From Amphirosellinia nigrospora (Eukaryota; Ascomycota; Sordariomycetes; Xylariales; Xylariaceae): a stretch of DNA of 64,000 nucleotides. Below are positions 11,211-24,100 of this stretch, one piece after another. The notes below the pieces were generated by a model, which was given only the letters and a program-made list of their open reading frames with translations, was not told the DNA's origin and ran no database searches. Position numbers and translations under genes: made by a program. The stretch covers positions 7,273,058 through 7,337,057 of the forward strand of contig SCHM01000003.1 of NCBI GenBank assembly GCA_004123355.1. Reading direction: 5' to 3'. Position 1 is the first letter of the stretch. The number at the start of each line of letters is the position of its first letter.

Positions 11211-13051
11211 CTACAAATATCTATTACATCCATTAAATCTAATCAGCCAGAACTCTAAAATCGTTGGAAGTGACTTTTCGAACTTTCCCTTTCTTCCTCC
11301 CCGGCGAGTCCCTCTCCATATTCTTTTTTTGAGAATTGGCTTCGGCGCGTCGCGTGGTTGAGGCTTGACTTTATGAACACAGTAGTCAAAGCCACTCTTA
11401 CACGTGGAATATAGATGTTCCATATCCTCTGCCAATTGCTCAGCCGAAGCTCTGTCATTACGGTCCACAACCAACATTTTGCTTTCGATGAGATCAAGAA
11501 AGTCATACACAAATTGACTACATTCTTTCCGTAAAGTCTGGATGCACTGCAAATCGCGCGTTAGTCACAGTCGCAGAGGTTGTAATAAGCGAGCCACCTC
11601 AGTCACAACTTGCTTCACTATGACGGTATAGTAGCCGACATCTTTCACAAAAACCCATTCAAAGTACTCATCAGTCATGTCTCCCCGGATAGATGTAGTT
11701 ACCATTTCGTCCGCTGTTTCTTTGAGCTTCTCGTAGCCTCCATGGAGCCAACTCAGCAGCTGGAGGTATATGCAGCCTAAAGTCCATATATCAAACGTTC
11801 GGCCCATCTATCCATCTTCGTAGTCGACCTCAGGGGGTCGATATCTTGGCGTTACTAATACCTTGTCATGGATACTGTAGCTTTTGCTCTGAAATCTATG
11901 GGTTTTACTTCGCCCCATGTCGGCAATCACCAGGTTCCCAAAACCTTCCTTGGATTTATACCAAAGGATATTTTCCGGTTTCAGTCTCCGTGGCGGCCAA
12001 ATCGACGCTGAGACTCGTCAATTTCTGGTTTCTCGGGATGTTCGTGAATAGAGCGGACAGCGTCCATCAACATCCAAGCCTGGTGGGATATCCATCGAAC
12101 CATCTCGACATCATCTGGAATTGGCCGAACATTCTTCCAGTATGTCCCAGGTCATAATCTGCCCAGGGAAATATCAAGTAGTTCTTATTGCGGTTTGTGA
12201 ATGCCGCCAGTAATGTCACAATATGTGGTGTTTTGTACTCTTAAATGCTTGTAGCATTTCGATTTCTTTGTGAAAGCTGTCTGGGTCATGTACATGATAC
12301 TGCTTAAAGCAAAAAACATTTCTTCGTATGGAACCTTAACATACCCTATTGTTAGATTAATCATCAAAATGAACAGTTGAAAGCTGGGCTAACTTACGTT
12401 TAATGCCTCAAATGCATCATGAAATGCATGACAAAGCGGATGGATTTGAATCTTAGTTATAGACCCCTGAGCTCCAGCAAGCTCATCAGATTCCCTTTTC
12501 TGCGTCATCTCGTAATAAGGCAGCACATGTGTCCAACCCAGGTCGTAAGGCCCAGTCCTATAGTCAAAAAATGGAACAAGCATGCTGTACTGCGCGCTTT
12601 CGAACAACCCCTCGCTCCCCGTCTAGGAGATCATCTGGAAGCCTTTCGAGTCCACCCGAGCGCTGCTGATCGCATAACGGAAGCTTCTGATCGTTTACTC
12701 CCCTACTTATGAAAGCAGGTAGCCGGTTCAATTGGTTTGTCGCTTTTAGTATGGCAAAAAGCTTAATGTATGTTTCCGATCCTGAGCTATGGGAGGCGAG
12801 GACTTGGTCAATCAGATCGGCTTTCTGGGTGTCATTTAAACCTTCTATGGCATTGATTTCGATCGTCAAAACTCGCCTAGTGAAAATAAGTCGAAGCCAC
12901 TTTTCGGGTAGAAAGGAGATATGCTAAGTTGATCCGGGAAGAATATGCCAAAATCCCGGATGTTGATAGGGGTTTCAAGCTTTTCTGGTATGGAAGGATC
13001 CCTTACAGTCCAGTCAAATTGGGCCTTAGAAGGTCCTAGTTCAGAGTGCAT
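11211..13051 (-). pseudogene. Large fungal protein kinase (HGDLKPEN / DMG type), broken
   Basis: Begins MHSELGPSKAQFDW at 13051. A non-kinase N-terminal region (IEGLNDTQKADLIDQVL, LPAFIS.GVNDQKLP) of a kind common in these fungal kinases leads to FESAQYSMLVPFFD and the glycine-rich-loop-like AGAQGSITKIQIHP. The kinase core follows: SFHKEIEMLQAFKSTKH, HIVTLLAAFTNRNKNYLIFPWADYDL, EMVRWISHQAWMLMDAVRSIHEH, HGD/LKPENILWYK, IADMGRSK (DMG for DFG), TPRYRPPEV, and TFDIWTLGCIYLQLLSW. The C-terminal exon contains CSQFVYDFLDLIESKMLVVDRNDRASAEQLAEDMEHLY. Introns of 52 nt (12346-12397) and 51 nt (11547-11597, branch TGACTAAC) fit well. The frame is lost by one base after HGD, near YDL and near TKH; an in-frame TAG replaces a probable CAG before MGRTFDIW near 11808. 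Substrate is unknown. The kinase call is firm, but exon borders between 12200 and 12700 are not fully resolved. Confidence 0.8.
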
Positions 13052-16000
13052 CTTAGGCTTGCTATTGATGAGAGGGATTCCAGAAATTGGTTATAGACTA
13101 GAGGAGGAACAATGCATCCGCTGAAGTGAGCGTTTTCACTATCAACTGAAATCGTCGATGACTGTCTCTTGGTTTGTACTGTATAAATAGTAGATTTCAG
13201 CTCCTACATAAAAGAAAATAACCCCCTTTCCTCTAAAAACACCCCCTACACTTTGTACTCTTACCAATTTAGGAATATGATTTGCTGTGTTTAGTCATTC
13301 AGCCTCATCCTGACTCAATCCAGATGAAATATTAACTTTGTAATAAATCTGACAGGCACTCAAAAAAAAGTTATTGCATCTTCATGGATATACTAGTCGG
13401 TCTTTGTAGTGCCATTGGCAACAAACTCAAGCGATGCATCAAAGCAAGGGGGTATCGGTATTCCTTGCCAAGGTGACTTGCTCTTGACCGACACTTGACC
13501 AGCTTCTCATTGGGCCTATAAAGTAAGATGACGAATGATAGAGATAACCCAAGACTAGAAGATAACCTACGTGATTTGTAGGAACTTGAAATTGTTCACA
13601 TTCCTCAGCCTCTATCGCTTGCAACAAGCGGTGAAGAACAAGAAGACTGCTGTAGTTCGGTGTCCGTTGATAATGCAGATTTACAGGGGTCTACTAGATT
13701 TACGAAGCTCCTGCTTTGACACAGCTACTGTCTTACTTTGGGTTGTAGCTGTTTCGGCCTATATTGGATTTTAGGCCCCTACGGATTAAATGCCTTTATG
13801 GTCTTTTGAAATATGTGTAACTATTATATGAGCCTTTCCGGGAAGAACGTTGTCTGTTACCGCTATATGTGGACTACAGATCACAAGAACCTATAAATTA
13901 ATTTGCTTATTACTTCAGCTCCATGCTGCCTAGAGTTTCAACATGCTCTTTCAGGCATTCTTTAAGTGCACAGATCTAATTGAATTTATTTTTTGTTGTT
14001 GTAGTTCGGGCACCATCCCTTGTCTAGCGCTACGCAACGCCCAAATGCGTCAAGATATTCGTAGAATACCGCCGAGCCCTTGTCCTACGTACTTTACCTA
14101 CCGCTTCAACTCGGAATAGCTTCCGCACACTCACGCGGCATACACACCGGTGCGTGCAGTCACTACATGGCTAGTGCCTGGTCTGTGCTTGTGGTTCGTG
14201 CCATGCGCACATACATTGAAGATTATAACGTTTATTTTATAACCGTGCTTTCGTAACGGCGTTACTTAAACAGAAAACTATGATTCTCAAAATTCTACTT
14301 CCTTTCGGCATTATGACCGACTTTCTGTCAAATCCTCGGGGCCGGATGATAGCTTCACCAAAACGACCCAGATTAGTGTCCAGATTTTGGCATTAGGTAG
14401 CAACGTGGTAGCGAGGAGTAGGGTCTCCTTTGTCGATAACGGATAAGCAATATTAGTTAAACCACGACTGATACATATTACAGTAATCGATGATCCACCT
14501 CATCCACCTCATCTAGATGCTGGTTTACTTCCCAAACATCAGAAATTCCCATCCGTAGCTGTCGGTATGATCAGATTTAAAAAGATCAATACACAAACTT
14601 AGATTCAAATGTCCTGAGTTTGTATACAATATATTGTAATATGAGGCAACACGACGATAACCCTTCTTGATATAAAGAACAAATTTAAGATTGGGGAGGA
14701 TACCTAATCGCTGTAATCTGTACCTAAGTAGTGCCAAAGTGCTAGGCAGTTTACTGTGTGGAAAGGCTTTTGACCATCGAGTCCCTTCATCCGCAGGTCA
14801 TATGCGCTTGAGCCCTCAGCAGGGCGGAAATTGGGCATTTTCCGCCCTGCTCTACTTGTTTGAGGCCCGCAAGATTCGACTCCGCCAGGTACCTCTTTTC
14901 ATGCTAACGTGTGGGCCATCACTTAAAAAGTATTTCAGTGTTGGGCATTTGAAGGGGAAAATCCCTTGTGAGCGAGTCCGGATAGTCCTATGAAGCGAGG
15001 GCACCCAGTGGAGTAGGATTTATAATAGGGTCAGGAACCTATAGGTCGTATGAGCCCCAATCACACGCCAAACTGAGTATGAGTTGCAGCGTCTAATATA
15101 TGCAGTGAGCGCGAAGCTCCTGTATACTGGTTGAGGCCTAGTGGTTACTGGTTCGAATGTGCACATTCGGACTACACCCCTCCCAAGAGCTCCACGTCGT
15201 TACTACAGGTGTATGGCCTGTGAGTATCGGACTGGTACCTTACGACAAATAATCATTGGCTCCTAAATTTAAATGCAGTCATGGCACATGAGATTAAATG
15301 GCAAGAACAACATCCCTGGTTTTGTCTACACCGAACTGTACGCTTCATGAACGCGCCCTCGTACATGAAAGCCTAACGGCCGCCATAACAATAGAAACAA
15401 TTCACCAACCAATGCTAGGTGTGTGGGGGCATCCAGGGTCCTATGTTTTGTGCCATCGTACATTGCATCTCGCCACCTTGCAACGGTATACCCCTCATAT
15501 CCCTGTGTCATAGAAGCTATTGGAGGAAAAGTTAGGCGAGAGTAGCACCGCCTTTCAAACGCGAACCGAAGATCGAGGGGGGAAATATCGAATCGGGGTG
15601 ATGCCTTCCACACTTGCTTTGATGTCTAAATTTTGTTGTTTACTTGGAGCTTCATATATTTCGATGCGCACGAAGCTAATCATTAATTACCCGAGATCAT
15701 AAAACTCTGCGCCAGTAGATGAGCTTTTGCTGGTACGATTTCACTATGACCTGAGTTACGTTGCCTACGATCTCAGCATCATGACTGCATATAATACACT
15801 TTCGCTTAAGATATTACAGTCGGCTTTAGATATGTCAGCGCATAAGCAAAGCCCCGAATTGGGGCCGTTTGGTACCTGCGTCAGCTATCAAGTAATATAC
15901 AAGGGGCAGGCAGGCTTGATGCTTTGGATATCGGCTAACTTAGGTACCATTACTCTCCTTAGTCTACATCTAGAGGACACCCACTCTTGATGCAGTATAA

Positions 16001-16788
16001 AACGTAACCCAAGTGACAAGACTTCCACAGCGCTAACCCCTAATATGATCCCTGTTGCTCTTTCTAACACCACACCAGTTATTGAATAGTAGGCGGCTGG
16101 AAGTCTGACAGGTTCTGAGCATGGCTATGTCTCTGACCGGTTGACATAGAAAAGCGGCCTATATATACTATGTGATAATCTCAGCAGAGGAAAGTTGAAA
16201 TAATACTAGGTCAAGGAGTTACTACAAGTCCAGTCACGGGTGGCTGGCCAGCTCATTACACCCACCCAGATCACATGATCAGCCCGTCGTGCACGTACAA
16301 ATGCCTACGTGTGATGATGGACAATCGATCTGGCCACTACGGTCATAATGCAATTACGGACAGGAATCAATACTTCGCTGGCGAACATTACATATTCATA
16401 GATTTATGGTTAATGAATTATCCGAGATGACCATTTAGTTTTAGTCCAGCGACCTGATCTCCCGATCTAGTTTCTTCCGGACCGATCATTGAGAGCACCC
16501 ACTATACTTGCCGAGACGGATATAGGAGCGGGATCTGTTGTGTTCCCGAGCTTTTTCTTATGATTGGTGAACAGAAATCTCGGATAGGCTATTCACTGGC
16601 TAATGGTGTTTCATACGGCGTATTTTAATTTTGGGGGTTTGGTGTGCCGGGAGGGCTGATGCACGGTACCGGTGTTCCACGGCATCTGCACGCGGAAATG
16701 AAGCGAGATAACGGATACAGTATGGTAAGGTGGGCACGAAGCCCGTCATGCAACCACTACGAAAGTAGGGTCGGCAACAGTTCATCCT
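13052..16788. other. Long intergenic stretch, no recognised gene
   Basis: Normal base composition. Scattered open frames of 60-100 codons (for example near 13571, 14691, 15326 on the minus strand, and 15727) match nothing I recognise and are not supported by splice or start context. A TATAAATA box lies at about 13181. No repeat boundary was detected. The region may hold heavily decayed genes. Confidence 0.35.
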
Positions 16789-17148
16789 ATGCTGTTGGGC
16801 GATCCCCACCCACCTACTATTCGTATTTTTACTAATTCAATGAAGGACTTTTGGGTCGGGAGAAGTAAGTCGCGTGACAGCAAAGGCCGACGTTGCATAA
16901 CTGTTTCCTTCACCACAAGTGAGCATTCGAAATCTAACAAGCCAACAGTCGACATTCCTAGGCTACCGAGTCTTGACTTGAAAGTTGGCTGGGAGCGGCT
17001 AATCGAAGTTGTTTGGGTTCATACTTTCAACAACCTAATAAGTAATGAGAAGATACAGAGCCTAATTGCAAATCACTATCACGGCCCACATGGACGGAAT
17101 TGTATCCAGGTTGTTGTACCTGAGGACGTTGGTGGTTATTGTTTTTAA
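16789..17148 (+). CDS. Hypothetical open frame, 119 codons
   Basis: Open frame whose central part (RRCITVSFTTSEHSKSNKPTVDIPRLPSLDLKVGW) reads like protein. It ends in EDVGGYCF, 26 bp before the converging end of the 2OG oxygenase gene. No family, signal peptide or membrane helix is recognised. It could be a real small gene or a chance frame. Confidence 0.25.
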   Translation: MLLGDPHPPTIRIFTNSMKDFWVGRSKSRDSKGRRCITVSFTTSEHSKSNKPTVDIPRLPSLDLKVGWERLIEVVWVHTFNNLISNEKIQSLIANHYHGPHGRNCIQVVVPEDVGGYCF

Positions 17149-17173
17149 TTTTAACTTTTAACCTCGTTGATCT

Positions 17174-18699
17174 TTAAGGCGCGTCGGGTTCAACATCGAA
17201 TTCTACATCCGTTCGTATGATATATTTTGCTCCATTTCTGACACCCGTACCCTCATGCAACAACGCACCCTTGGCGTCACCGTGTGGGAACAGCGCTACC
17301 GATCCATTGTAGGTCGCACGGGATGGGCATTCATAACACCTTCTCTAATGCTTGGCGTGAAAAACGTCGTCTCACCTCCCTCAAACTCGTCATTTAAGTA
17401 GACTAGGAAAGTAAATAAGCTTGACTGCTTTGCGCCTGTGGGTGACGCATCGTAGATATAGGCGCCTGTCTTGGGGTCAACACCAGATGGCGGCCAACCG
17501 CCATCGAAGTGGCAACGATACTCCGCGCCAGGAACATAGCGATAGACTCGGAACCGCCGGTTGACACCGCGAGCTTTCCGCCCGCCTACATGTGACGGGA
17601 TGTGCGGAGACACTCTCCTCCAGAGAGCATCATGAAAGGCGTTATCTACAACCCAGTATACGTTATGGGCAAGAATGCTTGAAGCGGTCCCATCGTCGCG
17701 GAGGGACAGTCAGGAAGGAAGCCTACAGATTCCATCGCTGCGACAATGGACATGCACTCCTGGCGCGTCAGCACATCCTTCATGAGAGATAGACCAGGGA
17801 CAGTTGGGTGTTTGTGAAGTGTTGTCGGCGGCCCATCGGAGTTTAATGGCACGGCATGTTCATTACTGAGATAAAGAACGGCGGGGTGCAGATTCGGTGG
17901 CTTCCGTTTGGCGCCTATCGTTGTCTCGAGGATCGTAAACTTATCCTTGATATCTTTCGGGCAAGTGTCGAAGATAGTTTTGTCTAAGACAATTTCCCGA
18001 ATAGGGTGTCTCGGTGTTTTATCTCCATTGTCCCAGATGGGTTGTAAGGATAGTGGGCCTGAAAGGAGTGTTGGCACCTTCGACACCTCGTCCACCGGTC
18101 CAGTAACCCTGAGTACCATATCCATTACCCTAAGTAATTCAAGTTGTGCCTCGGTTCGAATGTCGGGTGTTTCGCTAGAGAGCCCGCTTACGACGTCGAG
18201 ATCTCGTACCCATCGGCAAAGGGCGCCCAGTTTCGGAGCCTGGTTTCGAATCCGCATCTCGGCTAACAGAACAATGGCATCGACGTATTTGCCATCTACG
18301 AGGGCCGCTGATACACGAGAAGTAAGATTGGTCTCGGCTAATCGTATTGTCAGCTCTTGAAAGAAACTAATTGGCAATACTGTATGAACCATCCTTACTG
18401 ATTGTATTCATGCCAGTCGTGCATGCTTGCTTAAATCCATACACGGCTGTCCGCAAGTTCCGACAAGCCTTAGACTTGATGAGAGTGGGATGCTGAGCGA
18501 GCGAGTCTAGTGTTTCAACTGCGATCTCTATCTCTTCTTCGGAAACGACGCTGGCTAAACTCTTTGAGTCTAACTGGTCTCTCGGCTTGAGCGAGGACGG
18601 ATCTGGAGAGGGTGATAGTGGTAAGGTCGTGTCGACGGCACTCTTCTTGTTCGGCAGATTAGACTGCGCATTGCGCTGGCGTTTCCTCTTGGTCGGCAT
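17174..18699 (-). pseudogene. 2-oxoglutarate/Fe(II) dioxygenase (prolyl 4-hydroxylase-like), frame-broken
   Basis: Two-exon gene: 18699-18399 and 18337-17174, with a 61-nt phase-1 intron (GTAAGG...CGATTAG). The N-terminus MPTKRKRQRN is basic and possibly nuclear, then comes a low-complexity Ser/Pro stretch. A helical middle region (DGKYVDAIVLLAEMRIR, LGALCRWVRDLD) precedes the catalytic domain. There, YRYVPGAEYRCHFDGGW supplies the iron ligands H and D, FTFLVYLNDEFEGGETTFF is the jelly-roll core, and LLHEGTGVRNGAKYIIRTDV carries the distal His and the 2OG-binding basic residue (K or R). Such enzymes hydroxylate protein side chains or small molecules; the substrate cannot be told here. Two one-base losses break the frame, near 17692 (after ATMG) and near 17310 (after RPTM). 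Exons sum to 1465 nt, and adding two bases gives exactly 489 codons. All catalytic residues are present, so the gene may be intact in life and misread in the assembly. Confidence 0.85.
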
Positions 18700-19540
18700 T
18701 CTCGGATTTGCTACTCGTTGCAGAACAACAAAAACTTAAGTGAATATCTATGGTCGGGAATTGAGTTGTAGTTGAAGTGGCGTGAGGCGACATGTGGTTG
18801 TGATTATTGAGCCTCCAACTCTAATTCGGTAAAGCTTTGCTCATAGTTTAGATTTTGTACGGGTCCTTACCCTGGCCAGGACTAGTTAGACCTTAGCCGC
18901 AGCGTCTTACGTAAGTGTGCTTATCCTAACCCTGTCATTCATCTTAGTCGTTGCAGATTAGAAATTTACTTCACTTAACAAGCCCGAGACTGTAGAGCCA
19001 CGGCGCCTTTTATTCGCATCATGTAGGCATCCAGTGATGACTCGTTTCATTTGTACTCGTCACATCATATGCGCCAAGAGATTAAGGCTGACGTGCTATG
19101 TATACAAGTGCGAGATTCTGTGTTTGCTTCACCCGACGATAGCTTTACGATGCTAAAATGGAAGGTATACGAGCGTACTATTCAGCTATTTAACTATATG
19201 ATAGAGTAGGTAGGATGACCTGTTTATATATACGATGGATACTTGTGCCCTTATATAGTACTTATAGTAACTTTTAACCTAGTATTATTTTAGTATTTTT
19301 GCTTAAAGAAATACTATAGGTTTAAATAATTTATTTATTTTTATTAACTAATTAGCCGAAGATTTATATCGTAAATTATAAACTTATAGAAATAAAAAAC
19401 TTTTATAGTTTTTATATTTATAACTTTTATAGTTTTTATACTAATTAGTTATATTAGTTATAATTAAGTTATTTATTTTATTAATTAAATATTTTAAAGC
19501 TTTATTATTTATTTTTATTAACGTTATTATTAAATATAAA
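18700..19540. other. Transition from gene region to AT-rich block
   Basis: Upstream region of the dioxygenase, then falling GC content. A short piece around 19185-19225 resembles the inner end of the LTR at 5965-6264 and is probably a relic. From about 19250 the sequence is RIP-type AT-rich DNA with no gene. Confidence 0.45.
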
Positions 19541-19798
19541 TGTTATAGCCCCATTTTTTTAACCTATTTATTTAGGGCTATAGTTGCATTATAGCTACCT
19601 TATAAAAAATATATAGTAATACTAGGCTAAGCGGTGTAAGGTAGTAGTACTAGGCGGTATAGGGCATATACCCATAAATACTTATTATTACTTGCAAGTT
19701 AATATATTAGTATTTTTTTTTTTTTTTTAAATAGAATATTAGCTTTTAATATAAAATAAATTAAGTATTTAAACTTTTATTTATATTATATTTATTAT
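19541..19798 (+). repeat. Left LTR of the outermost element
   Basis: About 258 bp, starting TGTTATAGCCCC. It aligns along its full length with 53281-53541, including the shared block CTAAGC followed by two GGCGGTATA-like stretches and a poly-T run. Confidence 0.7.
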
Positions 19799-20432
19799 AA
19801 TATTTTATTTAGATTATACTATTATTTAAAAAAACGATAAATTTTTATAAAACGAAAAGAAATTAAATCGGTTAAATTTAGCTAACTATAATAAAATGCC
19901 TAAAAAAACCTTTAACAAAAAAACGATCGCTATAACCTAGCGATTAATATAATTTAATATAAATTATATAGCTAAAAAATATTTACGTAAAATAAGCTTT
20001 GTTAATAATAGCGCGCTTAAATATAATTTGTTAAATAAGTTTTATTAATTTATTCGTTAAAAAGCAAATAAAATAATTAATTAAAAATATATTATAACTA
20101 AAAGCTATAAAAAAAAAAAAACAATAATTAATTAAACTTAAAACTTATATATTAGTACGATAAATATAATGCTTTATTAAATAATAAAGCTATAAAATAT
20201 TATAAACGATTTATTGCCCCGATTATAAAAAAGTAAATTTATACGTATAAATTGTCCGAAATAAAAAAAAATATAAAAATAAAAATTAAAACGTTTGCTA
20301 AACATTTTATAACAAATAAAAAAGCTATAGTTTTTTTTATCGCTACTATTATGCTAAGATAAAAAGCGTGGCTTATTTTTAATTCGGTTATAATAGTTAT
20401 TTAATTTGCTAAAATGTTTAAAAAAAACCTTA

Positions 20433-21183
20433 TATGACGGACAAGCTATAAACCACAATAGCTTGGTGGACCTGCCGGGTGCGCACACCTAACCAGTTGG
20501 GCATCTGCCCGCAAAAGGGATCAGAATAACCAAGGTGACAGCCTTGGTTACTAAGCTACTGTATATAGTCCACAACTATAGCCCGTAGTGCTATAGGCTG
20601 TGACAACCCCCGCGTCACTAAGGCTTCGTCCCGAAGACCTTGAACCTCCGCCTCACGGGGCGGGCCCAAGCGAGCATGTCTTTAGCAACCTTAGAGGGGC
20701 CTAGCTCTTTCGTAACTAGTACATACCACTAATCCGGAAAAGCGCAGGTGCCGCTTTTGCCAAGTCCAGGGCTTGAACACTGGACCCATAGGTACCTTGG
20801 TTATTGTGACGGACAAGCTATAAACCACAGTAGCTTGTGGACCTGCCGGGTGCGCACACCTAACCAGTTGGGGCATCTGCCCGCAAAAGGGATTAGAATA
20901 ACCAAGGTGATAGCCTTGGTTATTGTCAGATTCAGTGATGTGTGTGTATTGATCTATCTGTGTATCGTTGCCAAGCTCAATTAAGGCATTTCTAGTACAA
21001 GGTACCTAACGGGAGCACTAGCCACTAGTTAAGCCCCGGCGCACTGCCACATATATTAAGTAAGCAACCGGGTGATCTATCTAGTGATGTATAGGTAGAT
21101 CACCAGTTGGTGCGTAATCCAACAATTATTAAGCTATTATATATAGTCCACAACTATAGCCCGTAGTGCTATAAGCTATAACA
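20433..21183 (+). mobile_element. Compact TRIM-like LTR element with little RIP
   Basis: LTRs at 20433-20605 (173 bp) and 20815-21183. The second is interrupted by a solo LTR at 20934-21124. Removing that insert and one 5-bp duplication gives 119 + 54 = 173 bp, exactly the length of the first LTR. Both begin with a TGTGACGG-type end and end ACA. The flanks CCTTA (20428-20432) and CTTTA (21184-21188) are a probable 5-bp duplication with one difference. The interior is only 209 bp (20606-20814), far too short for proteins, as in terminal-repeat retrotransposons in miniature. Its near-normal GC content inside the AT-rich block shows a late insertion or weak RIP. Confidence 0.8.
20934..21124 (+). 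mobile_element. Solo LTR inserted in the second LTR of the TRIM-like element
   Basis: 191 bp, TGTCAGATTC...CCAACA, with 5-bp flanks GTTAT (20929-20933) and ATTAT (21125-21129), one mismatch. The host LTR is restored to exactly 173 bp when it is taken out. It is a different family from the LTRs in the left part of the window, apart from the TGTCA start. Confidence 0.8.
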
Positions 21184-21188
21184 CTTTA

Positions 21189-24100
21189 ACGTTTTTTTCG
21201 ATAAGTATAAAGTTAAGTTTTTCTTGTTTATTATAAATAGTAATATTGTTAAAAACTTAATAATATTATAAAACTATAAACGTTATTATATAAAATATAA
21301 ATATTATTTTAATAGAATAGTTTGTTATTTTATTTAGGTTAAAAAAAAACTATAATTTAAATAAAGCTAAATTTTAACGGATAAAGCTATAGTATATAAT
21401 ATTGCTTTAAAAAAAATAACCGAACTATTTACGCTAAAATATAAAAAATAAAAAAATTATTAATATATTTAAAACAAAATAGTTTAATTAGCTGCTTTTA
21501 TAAAACTTATAAAAGTTAAACTTATTATTAAACGATTTATAGTTGCTTTTATTATAATATATTTTAAGCGTAAAAGCATTTTAATAACTATTTATATTAA
21601 AGTAACTTATATAATAAAAACGTTTATAATTAATAAAGATTAATTTATTAAAATTAAGTATTTTTTATTTTTATTTTTAATAAGCTTATAAGCGATAAGT
21701 TTAAAATTAAGTTTAAGTATTAGTTTATATTTTTAAAAAAAAAGCTTAAAAAAATATTAACTATTAATTAAGCAAAAAAAACAAATTAATTATATTATTA
21801 ATTATATAAAAAAATTATATTTAAAGATTTAATACTATTTATTTAAAGCTATAATTTTAATAGCTTATTTATATTAATAATTTATAATAAAGTTTTAAAA
21901 TATTTATATAGTTAGTATTATAACTTTAATAAATATAAAAAAGCGCGTTATAATATAAATATTTTATAATAAAAGCTTTTAATAAGTTTTTTAAATTTAA
22001 AATTTAATTTATTTAATAAGCTAGCTTAATATAAATTAATAAAACTAAATATAAGCGTAATATATATAATATATTGTTTTAATATTTAAATAACTTTATA
22101 TTATTAAATTTAATAATTTAATTATATTTTTTTTAAAATATTATAATTATATTATTATATATAATTATTAATAATAAAAGAACTTTTTAAAATAATAATA
22201 AAAAAAAGAAAAAATAAAATAAAATTATTAGTAAAATAAAAAAAAACGCTATAACTAATATAATATTTCGGACTTATTTTTAAAACAATAGTTATTAAAA
22301 ACTATACTTTAAATATTATAGTATTATTTAAATAAAAACTATTAATAATAAATAAAAAATATACGTTAAGCTTAATTTTAAATAAATAAAATTATTAATA
22401 ATAAAAAGCTAATATTTTATTTATTATAAATAAAGTTATTATAATAGCGTTTATTTTATAAAAACTAACTAAAAATAATTAAATATTATTTATATTAGTA
22501 AAATTATTACGAAAATTATAAAAAATATTTATTTAAACAAATAACTAAAAAATAATATTTAGAATAATTAGTTTTTTTTTTTAAAATAATTAAAATATTA
22601 GCGTTAAAAATAAAAAAATATAAAAAAATTTTATATAACTTTTTAAAAAAGCTTTTAAAAAAGAACTTTTTATTTATGAAATATATAATAAATAATAAAC
22701 TTATATTATTTATATTAGTTTTATTTAATATAAAAATAAATATATATTTATTAATAAATATAAATTTTATAATATAAATTATAAAATATTTAAAGCTAAA
22801 AAAAATAATAAAGTTTTAACTTAATATAATTATTAAATATAATAAAAAGTAATTTAAACTATAAACTTAGCTTTTCGACTATATTTTTAAGTTTAAAAAT
22901 ATATTATATTTAATATATTATTTTTAATAATAAATATAAAATATAATATAATTATCGGAAAAAAGTTTTTTAATTATTATAATATTAATAAATAGTTGTT
23001 AAAAAAAATTACTATTTTTTTTAATTAAAAACTTAAATATTATTTAAAAAAATATATTTATAAATAAAATAAAAATTTAATTTAAAACTTTAGCTATTAA
23101 TAAAATATAAATTATTAAAAATAAATAATAAAACTTAAAAATAAATATTATTATAATAGTTGTTTAAATTAAAAATATTATACGTAAAAACTATTAATAT
23201 TACTTTAAAACTATAGCTATTATTATTAATTATTAAAAATAAACTTAAAAAAATATTTTATAAACCGGTAAAATAAAATAAAAACTTATTATAAATATAT
23301 TTTTAAAAGCTAAAAAGCTAAAAAAATATATAAAATTCGTACTTAAAATAATAATATAACTATATAATAAAATTATAAAATTAAAATAAAAAGCTAAAAA
23401 ACTTTTAAAAAAACTTTTATTAAAAGCTTATTATTTTAAAATATTTATTATAATTTTATAATTTTTATAAACTAATTTTAATTTAAAAAATAATTATACG
23501 TAATAAAAATTAATTATATAACGAAAATTTTAAATAAAAATAACTATAAATTATTTATATAAAATTTATTTTATATAAAAATTATAAATAAATTAATTAA
23601 AAAAATTATTAAAAATAAATATAAATTATATATTATAAAAAAAATATTATTAGTTAATATAAATAAAAACTAATATAAATTATTATTATTAACGCGTTTA
23701 TTTTTATAATAATTTTACGCTAAAATAATATAATAGTATATAATATTATATTTTTATATAAAATCGAAAAAATAATTAATTAAAAAAAAAAAAATTATTG
23801 CTTAAAAATAAAATAAAATTATATAAAAAAGTTTATCGTAAAATATTTAAATAATAGTATAAATATTTAAACGTTTTTAGCAAAATAGCTTTAAATAAAC
23901 TTTTTTTTAATAACTAAAAATAAACTATAAAATTATTATTAAAAAAAAACTAAAATTTTTAAGCTATAATATATTATATAAAATATTATTAAATAAAACT
24001 AAAATATATTAAAAATATATATAAAAAAATTTACTTAAAAACTTTATAAAGCTAATAAATATATTATAAATTATATTTATATTATTTATTATAAAAAATA

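Noticed and set aside
11846-12157. Plus-strand open frame of 103 codons
   Set aside because: It is the antisense of the kinase catalytic region (HGDLKPEN and DMG segments) read on the minus strand.
15125-15180. tRNA- or SINE-like motif (GCCTAGTGGTT followed by GGTTCGAATG)
   Set aside because: The A-box and B-box look-alikes are only about 3 nt apart and no cloverleaf can be drawn.
17908-18360. Plus-strand open frame of 150 codons
   Set aside because: It is antisense to the dioxygenase gene, which has recognisable catalytic motifs and a proper intron on the minus strand.
20770-20800. T-arm-like hairpin GTCCAG...CTGGAC with GCTTGAAC in the loop
   Set aside because: The loop is too long for a tRNA and no D-arm or acceptor stem fits; it belongs to the interior of the TRIM-like element.
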